Below are positions 25,933 through 35,224 of a stretch of DNA of 55,594 bases, one piece after another. The notes beneath the pieces are model-generated. The model was not told where the DNA came from. It was given only the letters and a program-made list of their open reading frames with translations, and did no database searches. The translations under genes and the position numbers were made by a program. The DNA is from Myxococcota bacterium (lineage in GTDB: Bacteria; Myxococcota_A; UBA796; UBA2385), in assembly GCA_023150805.1 (NCBI GenBank), contig JAKLKF010000041.1, forward strand, positions 1 through 55,594. Direction: 5' to 3'. Numbering within the stretch: the stretch's first letter is position 1; the number at the start of each line of letters is the position of its first letter.

Positions 25933-27206
25933 TGGACCTCGTCATCCTGATCTCCACGCTGCTCGCCGTGGCGACCGTCGCGGGTGTCGCGGCCCTGCTG
26001 GTCGCCCGCAACCTGATCCACATCTGCGGCCCCAACGAGGTGCTGGTCTTCTCCGGCGGCAGCTCCGAGGGCCCCAACGGCCGCAAGCGCGGCTACCGCG
26101 TCATCAAGGGCGGGCGCGGCTTCCGCGTGCCGCTCATCGAGCACGTCGACCGCATCGACCTGACCAACATCGTCATCGACGTGGCGGTCACCAACGCCTA
26201 CAGCAAGGGCGGCATCCCGCTGACCGTGCAGGGCGTGGCCAACGTCAAGATCGCCGGCCACGACCCGGCCCTGTCCAACGCCATCGAGCGCTTCATGGGC
26301 AAGGAGCGCAAGGACATCATCAAGATCGCCAAGGACACGCTGGAGGGCAACCTGCGCGGCGTGCTCTCGCAGCTCACGCCGGAGGAGGTCAACGAGGACA
26401 AGATCGCCTTCGCCGAGAAGCTGCTGGAGGAGGCCGAGCACGACCTGGGCAAGCTGGGCCTGTCCCTGGACACGCTCAAGATCCAGAACGTCAGCGACGA
26501 GGTGAAGTACCTCGACAGCATCGGCCGCAAGCAGAGCGCCGAGGTCATCAAGCGCGCCCGCATCGCCGAAGCCGACGCCAAGGCGATGTCGAACCAGCGC
26601 GACGCGGCCAACCTGCTGAAGTCCCAGCGCGCCGGGATCTCCTCGGACACCAACGTCACCCGGGCCGAGGTGGCCCGCCGCGTGCGCGACGCGGAGACCC
26701 GGCTGGGCGCCGTGGTCGCCGAGGAGCGCGGCAAGGTGATGGCCCGCGTGGCCGCCGCCGAGGCCGAGCTGAAGGTGCAGGAGGCCCGCGTGGAGCAGGT
26801 GCGCCGCCGCCTCCAGGCCGACGTCGTCGCCCCGGCCCAGGCCGAGATGGAGGCCGCCCAGGCCAAGGCAAAGGGCGACGCCGCGCGCATCATCGAGGAC
26901 GGCAAGGCCACCGTCGCGGTGCTGACGGAGATGATCGACACCTGGAAGAAGGGCGGCGAGAGCGCCCGCGACATCTTCCTGATGCAGAAGCTGCAGGCGC
27001 TGATGGCCAGCATGGTCGCGACCATCGACCAGGTCGAGGTCGAGCGCATCACGGTGCTGCCGGCGGGCGCGGGCGACCAGGGCAACGCGGCGAAGGCCGT
27101 GCGGCTGGTCGAGGAGATGAAGGGCGCCCTGGGCGTCGACCTGCCCGCCCTGGTCGAGCGGATGGCCGGCGGGCGCGAGCCGGCCCAGCTCGAGCGGAAG
27201 GGCTGA
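25932..27206 (+). CDS. flotillin-like SPFH-domain protein, second of a tandem pair
   Basis: A paralogue of the preceding gene with the same order of parts: an N-terminal membrane segment (VILISTLLAVATVAGVAALL), an SPFH domain from CGPNEVLVFSGG, NAYSKGGIPLTVQGVANVKI, TPEEVNEDKIAFAEKLLEEA and a long coiled coil. ATG 25932 overlaps the previous stop; GTG one codon earlier is an alternative. It carries a Ser/Glu insertion (GGSSEGPNGRK) at the start of the SPFH domain that its partner lacks. The two probably form a mixed oligomer with the OB-fold protein upstream. The next gene starts seven bases downstream. Confidence 0.87.
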   Translation: MDLVILISTLLAVATVAGVAALLVARNLIHICGPNEVLVFSGGSSEGPNGRKRGYRVIKGGRGFRVPLIEHVDRIDLTNIVIDVAVTNAYSKGGIPLTVQGVANVKIAGHDPALSNAIERFMGKERKDIIKIAKDTLEGNLRGVLSQLTPEEVNEDKIAFAEKLLEEAEHDLGKLGLSLDTLKIQNVSDEVKYLDSIGRKQSAEVIKRARIAEADAKAMSNQRDAANLLKSQRAGISSDTNVTRAEVARRVRDAETRLGAVVAEERGKVMARVAAAEAELKVQEARVEQVRRRLQADVVAPAQAEMEAAQAKAKGDAARIIEDGKATVAVLTEMIDTWKKGGESARDIFLMQKLQALMASMVATIDQVEVERITVLPAGAGDQGNAAKAVRLVEEMKGALGVDLPALVERMAGGREPAQLERKG

Positions 27207-27212
27207 TCGGCG

Positions 27213-28556
27213 ATGTCGGGCGCCGCGCTCGTCGCCCTGGTCCTGTGGGGCTGCACCCCCGACGAGCCGGCGCTCTCCTGCCAGGCGGCCCCCTCGCCCG
27301 GCGGCGCGCCGACCCTGGCGCTGTCCTGGCAGACCGACACGGCCGTCGACGGCTTCGTCCGCTACGGCACGGCCGGCGCCCTCGACCAGCAGACGGCGAC
27401 CGTCCACGCCTCCGACCATGGCCACCTCCTCCTCGGCCTTCCGCCCGAGGCGGAGATCACCTGGCAGGGCGTGGCCATCGTGGACGGAGAGGAGCGCACC
27501 TGCGAGGGCAGCACCTGGACAGAGGCGCTGCCGGGCGGCGTGCCCGTCCCGACCGTGGAGCTGGGTGGCGACGATCCGGCCGAGGGGGCCTGGTTGGCCG
27601 CGGTCTACGAGCTGGGGACCTACGCATCCTGGATCCTGGTCTTCGACCGCCAGGGCACCGTGCGCTGGTTCCACCAGGGCGAGGACGAGCGCTTCATCGT
27701 CGACGTGCAGCCCGCCCTGGAGGGCGACGGCCTGCTGCACAACCAGTTCCACAACCGCTTCAGCGAGGACGTGGGGCGGATCCGCCGCCTGTCCTGGGAC
27801 GGCACCGTCCAGGAACAGGTCGACACGCCGCTGGCCCACCACATGTTCGCCCAGCTCCCCGGCGGGGGCCTGGCCTGGCAGGTGCTGGACCCGCGCCCCT
27901 GGACGGACCCCGAGACCGGCGAGGTGCTGGACCTGGTCGGCGACGCCGTCGTCGAGCGCGACGCGGAGGGCACCACCCGCGAGGTCTGGAACGCCTGGGA
28001 CTGGCTCGCGGTGGAGCCCAACCAGTTCTCCAGCCTGCTGTCGATCTACCCCCAGGGCATCGACTGGACGCACGGCAACGCGCTCAAGCTCGACGAGGCC
28101 GACGACACCTGGCTGGTCAGCCTGGGCAACGCCGGGACCGTGTTGACCGTGGACCGCGCCACCGGGCAGCCGACCGACGTGGTGGGCGCCTACGGCGCGG
28201 GCGTGGTGGAGGGCAGCCCGGCCCTGGAGCACCAGCACGACCCGACCTGGCTCGACGAAGACACCCTGCTGGTCTTCGACAGCCACTTCGATGAGCTGGT
28301 CTCGGGCGCCTTCCAGTACCGCCGGGTGGGCGACCAGCTCCAGCTCGACTGGAGCTACCTGCCCGAGGACCCCCGCTTTGCCGTGGTCCTGGGCCAGGCC
28401 TGGCGCGACGAGGACGGCGGCGCCGGCGTCAACTTCGGCAGCGCCGGGGTGATCGAGGAGCTCGACCCGCAGGGGGTCCCGACCTGGCGCCTGCGCATCG
28501 AGGAGGGCTTCGGCTTCGGCCAGGTCCGCTGGATGCCCGACTTCCCCACGCCCTGA
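27213..28556 (+). CDS. arylsulfotransferase-like (ASST) lipoprotein
   Basis: A 447-residue protein with a short lipoprotein signal, MSGAALVALVLWGC, followed by TPDEPA. After an N-terminal fibronectin-like segment, the body is a beta-propeller with the ASST signatures DWTHGNALKLDEADDTWLVS and LEHQHDPTWLDEDTLLVFDS; the histidines (His in DWTHGN and EHQHD) match the conserved ligand positions. ASST proteins transfer sulfuryl groups between phenols in the periplasm, but many myxobacterial family members have unknown substrates. The stop is seven bases before the next lipoprotein start. Confidence 0.78.
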   Translation: MSGAALVALVLWGCTPDEPALSCQAAPSPGGAPTLALSWQTDTAVDGFVRYGTAGALDQQTATVHASDHGHLLLGLPPEAEITWQGVAIVDGEERTCEGSTWTEALPGGVPVPTVELGGDDPAEGAWLAAVYELGTYASWILVFDRQGTVRWFHQGEDERFIVDVQPALEGDGLLHNQFHNRFSEDVGRIRRLSWDGTVQEQVDTPLAHHMFAQLPGGGLAWQVLDPRPWTDPETGEVLDLVGDAVVERDAEGTTREVWNAWDWLAVEPNQFSSLLSIYPQGIDWTHGNALKLDEADDTWLVSLGNAGTVLTVDRATGQPTDVVGAYGAGVVEGSPALEHQHDPTWLDEDTLLVFDSHFDELVSGAFQYRRVGDQLQLDWSYLPEDPRFAVVLGQAWRDEDGGAGVNFGSAGVIEELDPQGVPTWRLRIEEGFGFGQVRWMPDFPTP

Positions 28557-28563
28557 GGCGCCT

Positions 28564-29145
28564 GTGCCCACGCTGCTCCTGCTCCTGATCGGCTGCGCGG
28601 GGTCGACCGACGACAGCGGCGGCGCCGCCCCCGACGGAGGCGCGTCCGTCGACGGCGGGGGCGCCGACGGGGGGGACACCGCGGACGGTGGCTCCGACGG
28701 GGGGGACACCGCGGACGGTGGCGGCACCGATGGTGGGGGCACCGGTCCCACCAGCACCTTCGAGGCCCGCTTCGACATGGTCATCGACGCGGTGCCCTAC
28801 CAGGACGAGTGCCTGGGTTCGTTCCCCTCGCTGACCCTGGACCCGGGCGGCTCGCCTGCCGTCGACGGCGTGATCGCCTGCACCTGGCAGGGCTCGCTGG
28901 CCGAGGCCTTCGGCCTGTCCACCATGGGCGGCCTGGTCGACGCCGAGCCGGACCCGAAGGGCGGCGAGGGTGCGGTGTCCGGCACCTGGTCCCTGGGGCC
29001 CATCCAGGAGCCGTGGACCGGCACCCTCGACGAGGTCGGCGCGCTGGCCGGGAGCTTCGCGGGCAAGGGCGAGCTGTCCTATGGCGGCGCCGAGGTGAGC
29101 TACAGCTACCAGGGATCCCTCTCCGCCAGCGGCGACCTGCGCTGA
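28564..29145 (+). CDS. lipoprotein with Gly/Asp repeat linker
   Basis: A 193-residue protein. The GTG start gives the signal MPTLLLLLIGC and a lipobox. Residues 20-62 are a repetitive linker with GGDTADGGSDGGDTADGG and related units, encoded by near-identical tandem DNA. The remaining 130 residues are compact and beta-rich (FDMVIDAVPYQDECLGSFPSL, and YGGAEVSYSYQGSLSASG at the end), possibly a small barrel or lipocalin-like fold. No family was recognised. Confidence 0.75.
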   Translation: MPTLLLLLIGCAGSTDDSGGAAPDGGASVDGGGADGGDTADGGSDGGDTADGGGTDGGGTGPTSTFEARFDMVIDAVPYQDECLGSFPSLTLDPGGSPAVDGVIACTWQGSLAEAFGLSTMGGLVDAEPDPKGGEGAVSGTWSLGPIQEPWTGTLDEVGALAGSFAGKGELSYGGAEVSYSYQGSLSASGDLR

Positions 29146-29218
29146 GCCGCGGCGCTGGACCCTGCCGGGATCCGCGGCTACGTCTGCGACCGGCCGCCGC
29201 CGCGGCCAGGAGGCGCCC

Positions 29219-30886
29219 ATCCCGACGGTCCACGGCAACACCGAAGGTCTGAAGCAGTCCGAGCTGAAGGCGATCGAGAAGCTCTACGAGCGGCGGGTCG
29301 CGCCCGAGCAGGTGGTCAGCCCCGAGCTGGCCCGGCGGCTGACCGAGCTGGCGCGCGAGACCGGCCGCCAGCAGGGCGTGCTGCTCGACCGCCTGGGCCG
29401 CGTCACCCACGTGATCGTCGGCGACGCCCACAAGCTGTTCATCCCCGACCTGACCCGCGCGCGAGCGGGCGCCGGGCGCTTCCGCGGCCTGCGCCTGGTC
29501 CACACCCACCTGCGCGGCGAGGGGCTGACCCGCGACGACCTGACCGACCTGTCCCTGCTGCGCTTCGACGCCGTCGTCGTCGTCCAGGCCCGGATGGACG
29601 GCCTGCCCGGCGAGGTCGAGCTGGGTCACCTGGACCCCGCCGCCCCCGACGGCGCCGAGGAGCCCTGGCACGTCCAGTCGGTGCCCTCGGTCTACGGCTG
29701 GGGGCTGGACTGGCGCGCCTTCATCACCGACCTGGAGGCCCGGTTCGGCACGCGCGACGCCTCGCGGCGGGTCGAGGGCGCCGAGGGCTGCCTGGTCATC
29801 GGCGTGACCACCGGCAAGCTGCCCGAGGCGCAGGAGTCGCTGGACGAGCTGGAGCGCCTGGCCCAGACGGCCGGCCTGCAGGTGCTCGACCGCGTCCTCC
29901 AGCGGCGCCGCGAGTTCGACGGCCGCTACGTCATCGGCCAGGGAAAGCTGCAGGAGGTGCTGGTGCGCGCCATGCAGCTGGGCGCCGGCGTGCTGGTCTT
30001 CGACCAGGAGCTGGCCCCCAGCCAGCTGCGCAACATCGCCACCGACACCGAGCTGAAGGTCATCGACCGCACCCAGCTCATCCTGGACATCTTCGCCCAG
30101 CGCGCCCACACCCGCGAAGGCAAGCTCCAGGTCGAGCTGGCCCAGCTCCGCTACCGCAAGCCCCGCCTGGCAATCATGCCCACGGCGATGAGCCGGCTGA
30201 CCGGCGGCATCGGCGGCCGGGGCCCCGGCGAGACCAAGCTCGAGATCAACCGCCGCCGCGCCGACGAGCGCGAGACGCGCATGACCCAGGAGCTCAAGAA
30301 GCTCGGCCGCGACCGCGACCTGCGCCGCCGCCGCCGTAGCCGCGTCGGCCTGCCCCAGGTCGCCATCGTCGGCTACACCAACGCCGGCAAGAGCACCCTG
30401 CTCAACACGATGACGCGCTCGGCCGTCGACGCCGAGGACAAGCTCTTCGCCACGCTGGACCCGACCAGCCGGCGCATGCGCTTCCCCGAGGAGCGCGAGA
30501 TCATCCTCACCGACACGGTCGGCTTCATCCGCAACCTGCCCGAGGAGCTGGTCGAGGCCTTCCGCTCGACCCTGGAGGAGACCGTCCAGGCCGACCTGGT
30601 GCTGCACGTCGTCGACGCCAGCGACCCGCTCATCGAGACCCACGTGCGCGAGGTGGAGCGCACCCTGGAGAAGCTGGAGGCCCAGGACAGCCCGCGGCTG
30701 CTGGTGCTCAACAAGATCGACGCCGTCGACCCGCTGGAGTGGGAGGCGCTGCGCCAGCGCTGGGGCGGCCTGCTGGTCAGCGCCCGCACCGGCGAGGGGT
30801 TGTCCACCCTCATCGACGAGCTGGAGCGCCGGCTGTTCCAGGAGCGGGCCCGCGCCGCCTGGGCGCCCGACGAGGCCGCGCTGTGA
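29219..30886 (+). CDS. hflX: HflX-type ribosome-associated GTPase with apparent ATC start
   Basis: A 555-residue HflX with an N-terminal extension of the Clostridia/delta type ([20 protein letters not shown], then [14 protein letters not shown]). The HflX domain starts near residue 190. GTPase motifs are G1 GYTNAGKST at 385-393, G3 DTVGF at 432-436 and G4 NKID at 498-501. HflX rescues or splits stalled ribosomes under stress. The conserved N-terminus begins right after ATC 29219, which sits five bases behind a perfect AGGAGG. The first canonical start in frame is GTG 29312, well inside the conserved region. The gene overlaps the next lipoprotein as GTGA. Confidence 0.85.
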   Translation: MPTVHGNTEGLKQSELKAIEKLYERRVAPEQVVSPELARRLTELARETGRQQGVLLDRLGRVTHVIVGDAHKLFIPDLTRARAGAGRFRGLRLVHTHLRGEGLTRDDLTDLSLLRFDAVVVVQARMDGLPGEVELGHLDPAAPDGAEEPWHVQSVPSVYGWGLDWRAFITDLEARFGTRDASRRVEGAEGCLVIGVTTGKLPEAQESLDELERLAQTAGLQVLDRVLQRRREFDGRYVIGQGKLQEVLVRAMQLGAGVLVFDQELAPSQLRNIATDTELKVIDRTQLILDIFAQRAHTREGKLQVELAQLRYRKPRLAIMPTAMSRLTGGIGGRGPGETKLEINRRRADERETRMTQELKKLGRDRDLRRRRRSRVGLPQVAIVGYTNAGKSTLLNTMTRSAVDAEDKLFATLDPTSRRMRFPEEREIILTDTVGFIRNLPEELVEAFRSTLEETVQADLVLHVVDASDPLIETHVREVERTLEKLEAQDSPRLLVLNKIDAVDPLEWEALRQRWGGLLVSARTGEGLSTLIDELERRLFQERARAAWAPDEAAL

Positions 30887-31374
30887 TCCTGCTCGGCCTG
30901 CTGTGGGCCTGCGTGCCCAAGGGCCAGGCCGAGGCCGGGCAGCCCGACGCCGTGGGCGACGAGCCTCCGACCATCGCGGAGGTCACCTGGGGCTGCGAGG
31001 TCGACAGCGCCACGTGGACCTTCGTGGTCGACACGGTCCACTGGAGCGGCGGAGCCTGGCTGTGGATGGCCTCGGACCCCGACACGGTCGAGCGGCACGC
31101 CGTCTACAGCCAGTCCGCCGCCGGCGACGGCAGCGCCGACCAGCTCGGCGTCGAGCTGGACGTCGTCTCCGACTGGCGGGACGCGGTCGCCGGCAGCTCG
31201 ACGCGCTTTGCCTGCGCCGACCAGGACGAGCTGGCCTACCAGGTCACGATCTACGACCGGCAGGGCGACGTCGCGACCGACTGTCGACGGTGGGGCGCGG
31301 AGGGGGTGCTGGAGACGGTGGACTCGGCCTCGCCCTGCGAGCTGCGCCTGGAGGGAGAGGACACCGGGCGTTGA
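30883..31374 (+). CDS. small hypothetical lipoprotein
   Basis: A 163-residue protein. GTG 30883 overlaps the HflX stop by four bases (GTGA). It gives a minimal signal peptide, [10 protein letters not shown], with a lipobox but no basic residue, like several other lipoproteins of this window. The mature part is acidic with scattered Cys and Trp. It is probably translated by coupling to HflX; no domain was recognised. Confidence 0.7.
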   Translation: MILLGLLWACVPKGQAEAGQPDAVGDEPPTIAEVTWGCEVDSATWTFVVDTVHWSGGAWLWMASDPDTVERHAVYSQSAAGDGSADQLGVELDVVSDWRDAVAGSSTRFACADQDELAYQVTIYDRQGDVATDCRRWGAEGVLETVDSASPCELRLEGEDTGR

Positions 31375-31378
31375 GCGC

Positions 31379-32320
31379 CTAGGAGCCGGCCTGGGCCCGA
31401 CGCCGCGCGACGATCCGCTCGGCCAGCGCGAGGGCGGCGGCCATGCTGGACGGGTCGGCCCGGCCCGTGCCCACCAGGTCGTCGGCGGTGCCGTGATCGA
31501 CGCTGGTGCGCACGATGGGCAGGCCGAGCGTCCAGTTCACCGTGCGGCCGAAGTCGACCGCCTTGAGCGGGACCAGGCCCTGGTCGTGGTACATCGCGAT
31601 CACCACGTCGACCTGCCCGGCCATGGCCTGCATCACGGCGGTCTCGGCGGACACGGGACCGTCCACGTCCCAGCCCTCCCCCCGCAGCGTCGCGCAGGCC
31701 GGCGCGATGATCGCCCCCTCCTCTCCGCCCAGCAGCCCCCCCTCGCCGGCGTGGGGGTTGAGGCCACACACGGCCAGGCGCGGGTGGGACCGTCCGAGCT
31801 GGTCGCGCCAGGCGCGCGCGGCCGTGCGCGTGACGTGGACGATCCCCTCCACCGTGAGGGCCTGGGGCACCCGCGCCAGGGGGATGTGCACGGTCACCAG
31901 GGCCACGCCGAAGCGCCCGCCGGCGAAGGCCATCACCGGCGCCGCCCCGCACAGGTGCCCCAGGAAGTCCGTGTGCCCGGAGAAGGGGAAGCCCCGCGCC
32001 GCCAACCGCCCCTTGTGGATGGGGCCGGTGACCAGGGCGGCGGCCCGGCCCTGCAAGCAGGCCAGCGCGCCCGCGCGCACGGCGGCGGCCTCGGTGGGCT
32101 CGGCCCGGTCCCCGGGATCGAAGAGCGCCAGCCCCCGGGGCGCGGCGCAGAGGCCGCGCACCTCGACCAGCGGGGGGCCGTCGGGCACCGCGGCGAGGGC
32201 GGAGGCGCGGCCCACCAGCACCACCCGCGGCCACAGCTCGCGCCGCCTTGCCAGGGCGCGGAGGCTCACCTCGGGGCCGATGCCCATCCCGGGCGTGACC
32301 ACGACCAGGTCGGAGCCCAC
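31379..32320 (-). CDS. pdxA: 4-hydroxythreonine-4-phosphate dehydrogenase PdxA
   Basis: A 313-residue enzyme of pyridoxal phosphate synthesis. It oxidises 4-phosphohydroxy-L-threonine with NAD(P), using three metal-binding histidines. Motifs are GIGPEV (from the family's GDPAGIGPE; the GDP part is degenerate here, TPGMGIGPE), SGHTDFLGHLCG, GLNPHAGEGGLLGGEE and MYHDQGLVPLK. The start is GTG. It lies four bases downstream of surA on the same strand, the classical surA-pdxA order. The normally conserved GDPAG segment is altered, which may affect NAD binding, but all other landmarks are intact. Confidence 0.88.
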   Translation of the reverse strand: MGSDLVVVTPGMGIGPEVSLRALARRRELWPRVVLVGRASALAAVPDGPPLVEVRGLCAAPRGLALFDPGDRAEPTEAAAVRAGALACLQGRAAALVTGPIHKGRLAARGFPFSGHTDFLGHLCGAAPVMAFAGGRFGVALVTVHIPLARVPQALTVEGIVHVTRTAARAWRDQLGRSHPRLAVCGLNPHAGEGGLLGGEEGAIIAPACATLRGEGWDVDGPVSAETAVMQAMAGQVDVVIAMYHDQGLVPLKAVDFGRTVNWTLGLPIVRTSVDHGTADDLVGTGRADPSSMAAALALAERIVARRRAQAGS

Positions 32321-32324
32321 CGCC

Positions 32325-33289
32325 TCAGGGCCCCAGCGTCGGCGCCGACTCCAGCTTGACCTGGACCGCGGCCTGCCGCCGGGCGGCCTGCACCCACTGC
32401 TCGGTCTCGTCCTCGATCCGGTCGGAGTACAGGCGGTTCTGCAGCTCGTCCTTCATCTCCTCGAAGCTGGGAGGCGGCACCTCCTGCCGGGAGAAGGGAT
32501 AGAGCACGAACACCCCACGGTCGGTCACGACGGGCTCGCTGCACTGGCCGACCGGCGTGGCGAAGGCCGGCCCGTCGAGCTGGGCGACCAGCTCGCCCTG
32601 CTTGTAGCTGCCCATCACGCCGCCGCGCGCGCCGAAGTTGGCGGGGTCGACCTCGGCGGCGACCTCCGCGAAGGCCTGCCCGCCGGCCACCCGCGCCGCC
32701 GCGGCCCGGGCGGCCTCGAAGACCGCCTGCTGCGCGGCGCCGTCCGCGCCCTCGGGCCAGGGCAGCAGGAAGGCGCCCAGCTCGACCACCTGCTGGGCGG
32801 GCTTCTCGGCCAGCATGCGCCGGTACATGTCGCGCAGCTCGTCCTCGTCCACCGAGATGCGGGTCTGCACGATGTAGCCGGTGAACTGCTGCTGCCGGAG
32901 GCCCTCCCGCAGCTCGTCGCGGTACTGGCTCCAGGACATCCCCGACTTCTCCACCTCGGCCCGCAGCGTGTCGCGGTCGAGCTGGTTGCGCGCGGCGACG
33001 TCGTCGATGGCGCGATCGACGTCGACGTCGGTGACGTCGATGCCCAGCCGCTCGATCTCCTGCCGGATCAGGCTGCGCTGGATCAGGCTGTCCAGCACCT
33101 CCAGCTCGGCCTTGCGGCGCCCGCCCGGCGCCGCGGCCTGCTGCTCGATGTGAACTCGGCGCCCAGCTCGTAGACCTCCGACAGGGTCACGACGTCGTCG
33201 TTGACGACGGCCGCGACCCGGTCGACCACGCCGGCGCGCGCCGGGCCCGACAGGCCCAGCGCCAGCAGCAGGGAGAGCGGCCCTCCCAC
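32325..33289 (-). pseudogene. surA: SurA-like periplasmic chaperone/PPIase, frameshifted in this sequence
   Basis: GTG 33289 begins a signal peptide (MGGPLSLLLALGLSGPARA) and the SurA N-terminal strand VVDRVAAVVNDDVVTLSEVYELGAEF. The frame then breaks near 33147-33152. The rest continues in another frame as EQQAAAPGGRRKAELEVLDSLIQRSLI and runs to the stop, covering the SurA core and a parvulin domain (ARGGVMGSYKQGELV; FEEMKDELQNRL). One missing base, or two extra, at TTCACATCGAG restores a single reading frame. SurA folds outer-membrane proteins, so loss would be costly; a base-call error is more likely than real decay. It is followed by pdxA. Confidence 0.78.
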
Positions 33290-33291
33290 CT

Positions 33292-34374
33292 CTACTCGCC
33301 GGCCTCGTCGCCCGCGCCTTCGCCGGCGCTCGGCGCCTCGCCCGCGCCGTGGGCGTCCCCGTGGCCCTCGGCGGCCTCGGTGGCCTCCAGGCCGGCCGGG
33401 GCGGGCGCGCCCTCCATCGTCAGGCCGGGGGTCAGCGGCCGACGGGCCGGGGCGATCTCGATGGCGTCCACCTTGGCCTGGTCCACCTCGATCTTGGCGC
33501 CCGTCTTGAGCGTGGCGACGTAGCCGTCGTACAGCTCCTTGAGCTTGTCGTTCTTCACCTTGCGCAGCACGCTGCCCTTCATCTGCTGGAAGGTGCGCTC
33601 GACGCGCTCCCGCTTGTTGGCGACCGTGATGACGTTGTAGCCGTCGGCGGACTTGAAGACCTCGGAGATCTCGCCCACCTGGAGGGTGAAGGCCTTGGCG
33701 ACGACCTCCTCGTCCAGGCCCGGCTTGCCCGTGGCGGCCACGAAGCCCACGTCGCCGCCGCGGCGGCGGTAGGGGTCCTCGCTGTGCTGGCCGGCCAGGT
33801 CCTTGAAGCTGTCGGGGTTCTTGACCAGCTCGGCCCGGATGCGCTCGGCCTCGGCCTTGGCGGCGTCGTCGGGGCGGGCGTCGGTCACCTTGATCAGGAT
33901 GCGCTTGATCTGCACCTTCTCGGGGACGACGAACTCGTCCTTGTGCGCCTCGTAGTAGGCCTGCAGCTGCTCGTCGGTGAAGTCGCTGTTGCGCACGTTG
34001 GCGTAGACGACCTCGCGCAGCAGGGTGTTGACCATGACCTTCTGGACCTTGGGGTCCTTGTCCAGGCCCTTCTCCAGCGCGGCCTTGTACAGCAGCTTCT
34101 CCTCGACCAGGCGGTCGATGACCTCCTGCTTCTCGGCGGCGGACAGGGCGTCGCCGGACTCGGGCGTCTTGCGCGCGGCGGCCTCCTCGAACTCCTTGCT
34201 GCCGATCTTCACGCCGTTGACGGTGGCGATGGTCTCGCCGATGTCGGCGGCGGCGGTCTCGGCGCCCGCCGTGGTGGCACCCTCGCCGCCGGCGGAGCCG
34301 GTGGTTCCACCGTTGCAGGCGGCCAGCAGGCCGCCGAGGAGCAGGACACCCAGGGTCGGAGACAGAAGCCGCAT
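33292..34374 (-). CDS. PpiC-type parvulin lipoprotein (PrsA/SurA-like)
   Basis: A 360-residue lipoprotein. ATG 34374 is preceded by GAGGAG and opens the signal MRLLSPTLGVLLLGGLLAAC with a lipobox. After a Gly/Thr linker come the SurA-like N-terminal helices (ATVNGVKIGSKEFEEAA) and the rotamase domain: VPEKVQIKRILIKV, DPYRRRGGDVGFVAATGKPG, LQVGEISEVFKSADGYNVI. These match parvulin folds. The tail from about residue 320 is Ala/Glu/Gly-rich and disordered. It likely folds secreted or outer-membrane proteins together with the downstream SurA, which starts two bases later. Its stop precedes surA on the same strand. Confidence 0.85.
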   Translation of the reverse strand: MRLLSPTLGVLLLGGLLAACNGGTTGSAGGEGATTAGAETAAADIGETIATVNGVKIGSKEFEEAAARKTPESGDALSAAEKQEVIDRLVEEKLLYKAALEKGLDKDPKVQKVMVNTLLREVVYANVRNSDFTDEQLQAYYEAHKDEFVVPEKVQIKRILIKVTDARPDDAAKAEAERIRAELVKNPDSFKDLAGQHSEDPYRRRGGDVGFVAATGKPGLDEEVVAKAFTLQVGEISEVFKSADGYNVITVANKRERVERTFQQMKGSVLRKVKNDKLKELYDGYVATLKTGAKIEVDQAKVDAIEIAPARRPLTPGLTMEGAPAPAGLEATEAAEGHGDAHGAGEAPSAGEGAGDEAGE

Positions 34375-34594
34375 GTGGAACTCCTCAGGAATGGGCCCGG
34401 CCAAGCCGGGGATGGGGATCGGCCGCGAGGGGTGGGCACCCGCAGGTGGCCAGACCGGGGATCGGCCCTGCCTGCTAGCACGCCCGCGGGGCGGCGTCAC
34501 GACGAGGGGGCGGAAGCCGGCCCGTGGAGCGCACCTCGGCCCGGCGGCGAGTGACGGGTTAGCGCCAGCGCTCCCCCTCGCCCGCGGTGGTCCC
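34375..34594. other. intergenic region between divergent genes
   Basis: These 220 bases separate the parvulin lipoprotein and the periplasmic protein at 34595. They contain the small inverted repeat ccggc-caa-gccgg at 34401-34413 and no clear promoter consensus; nothing else was recognised. Confidence 0.5.
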
Positions 34595-35218
34595 ATGCGC
34601 GCGCTCGTCCTCGCCAGCCTGCTGACCCCGGCCCTCTCCTCCCCGGCCCGGGCCGGTGACCTGCTGCTGCGCACCGAGGTGCCGGTGGAGCTGAGCATCG
34701 GCACGACGGCCCTGACCTCGACCTGGGGCCCGGCGACCCTGCGCGTGACGGGCCTGGACCCCGGTGTCGCGGGCCTGCGGATCACGCGTGGGGATCGGAC
34801 CGACGTGCTCGACGTGCGGGTGCCCGACCAGGGCGCGGCCGGCCTGACGGTGCGGGCCGACGGCGTCAGCGCCGAGGCGGTCGACCAGCCCGAGGCGCCC
34901 CCGATGGTGGAGCTGCGCGCCGCCCAGGGCCAGCGCTTCGCCGTCGTGCTCGACGGCCAGCGGGTCGCCACCCTGGGCTCGACCTACCCGCTGCGGCTGG
35001 AGGGCCTGGCCGCGGGCAGCCACCGCCTGGAGCTGCGCACCCCCGACCTGACCGTGGTCTGGGCGCGCGCCGACCTGGAGCTGCAGGCCGACGACGTGCT
35101 CGTCGTGACCGGGCAGGAGGGCTACGCGCCCCTGGTGTCGGGGCGCCCGGGGGCCTTCACCCTGGTCGGCAGCAGCGCCGCCGCCCCCGCCGCCGGGTCC
35201 GCGCCGGCCGGGGGCTGA
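34595..35218 (+). CDS. secreted hypothetical protein
   Basis: A 207-residue protein with a Sec signal peptide, MRALVLASLLTPALSSPARA. The rest is built from short beta segments, several of which read like PEGA-type modules (VELSIGTTALTSTWGPATLRVTGL; YPLRLEGLAAGSHRLEL). The C-terminus is Ala/Pro-rich. It is upstream of the sensor kinase and ends six bases before it, so it may be a periplasmic partner of the two-component system. Confidence 0.7.
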   Translation: MRALVLASLLTPALSSPARAGDLLLRTEVPVELSIGTTALTSTWGPATLRVTGLDPGVAGLRITRGDRTDVLDVRVPDQGAAGLTVRADGVSAEAVDQPEAPPMVELRAAQGQRFAVVLDGQRVATLGSTYPLRLEGLAAGSHRLELRTPDLTVVWARADLELQADDVLVVTGQEGYAPLVSGRPGAFTLVGSSAAAPAAGSAPAGG

Positions 35219-35224
35219 GCGGTC

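Noticed and set aside
29205..29312. GTG 29312 as the start of HflX
   Set aside because: It removes the conserved VHGNTEGLK region and has no ribosome site, whereas AGGAGG precedes ATC 29219.
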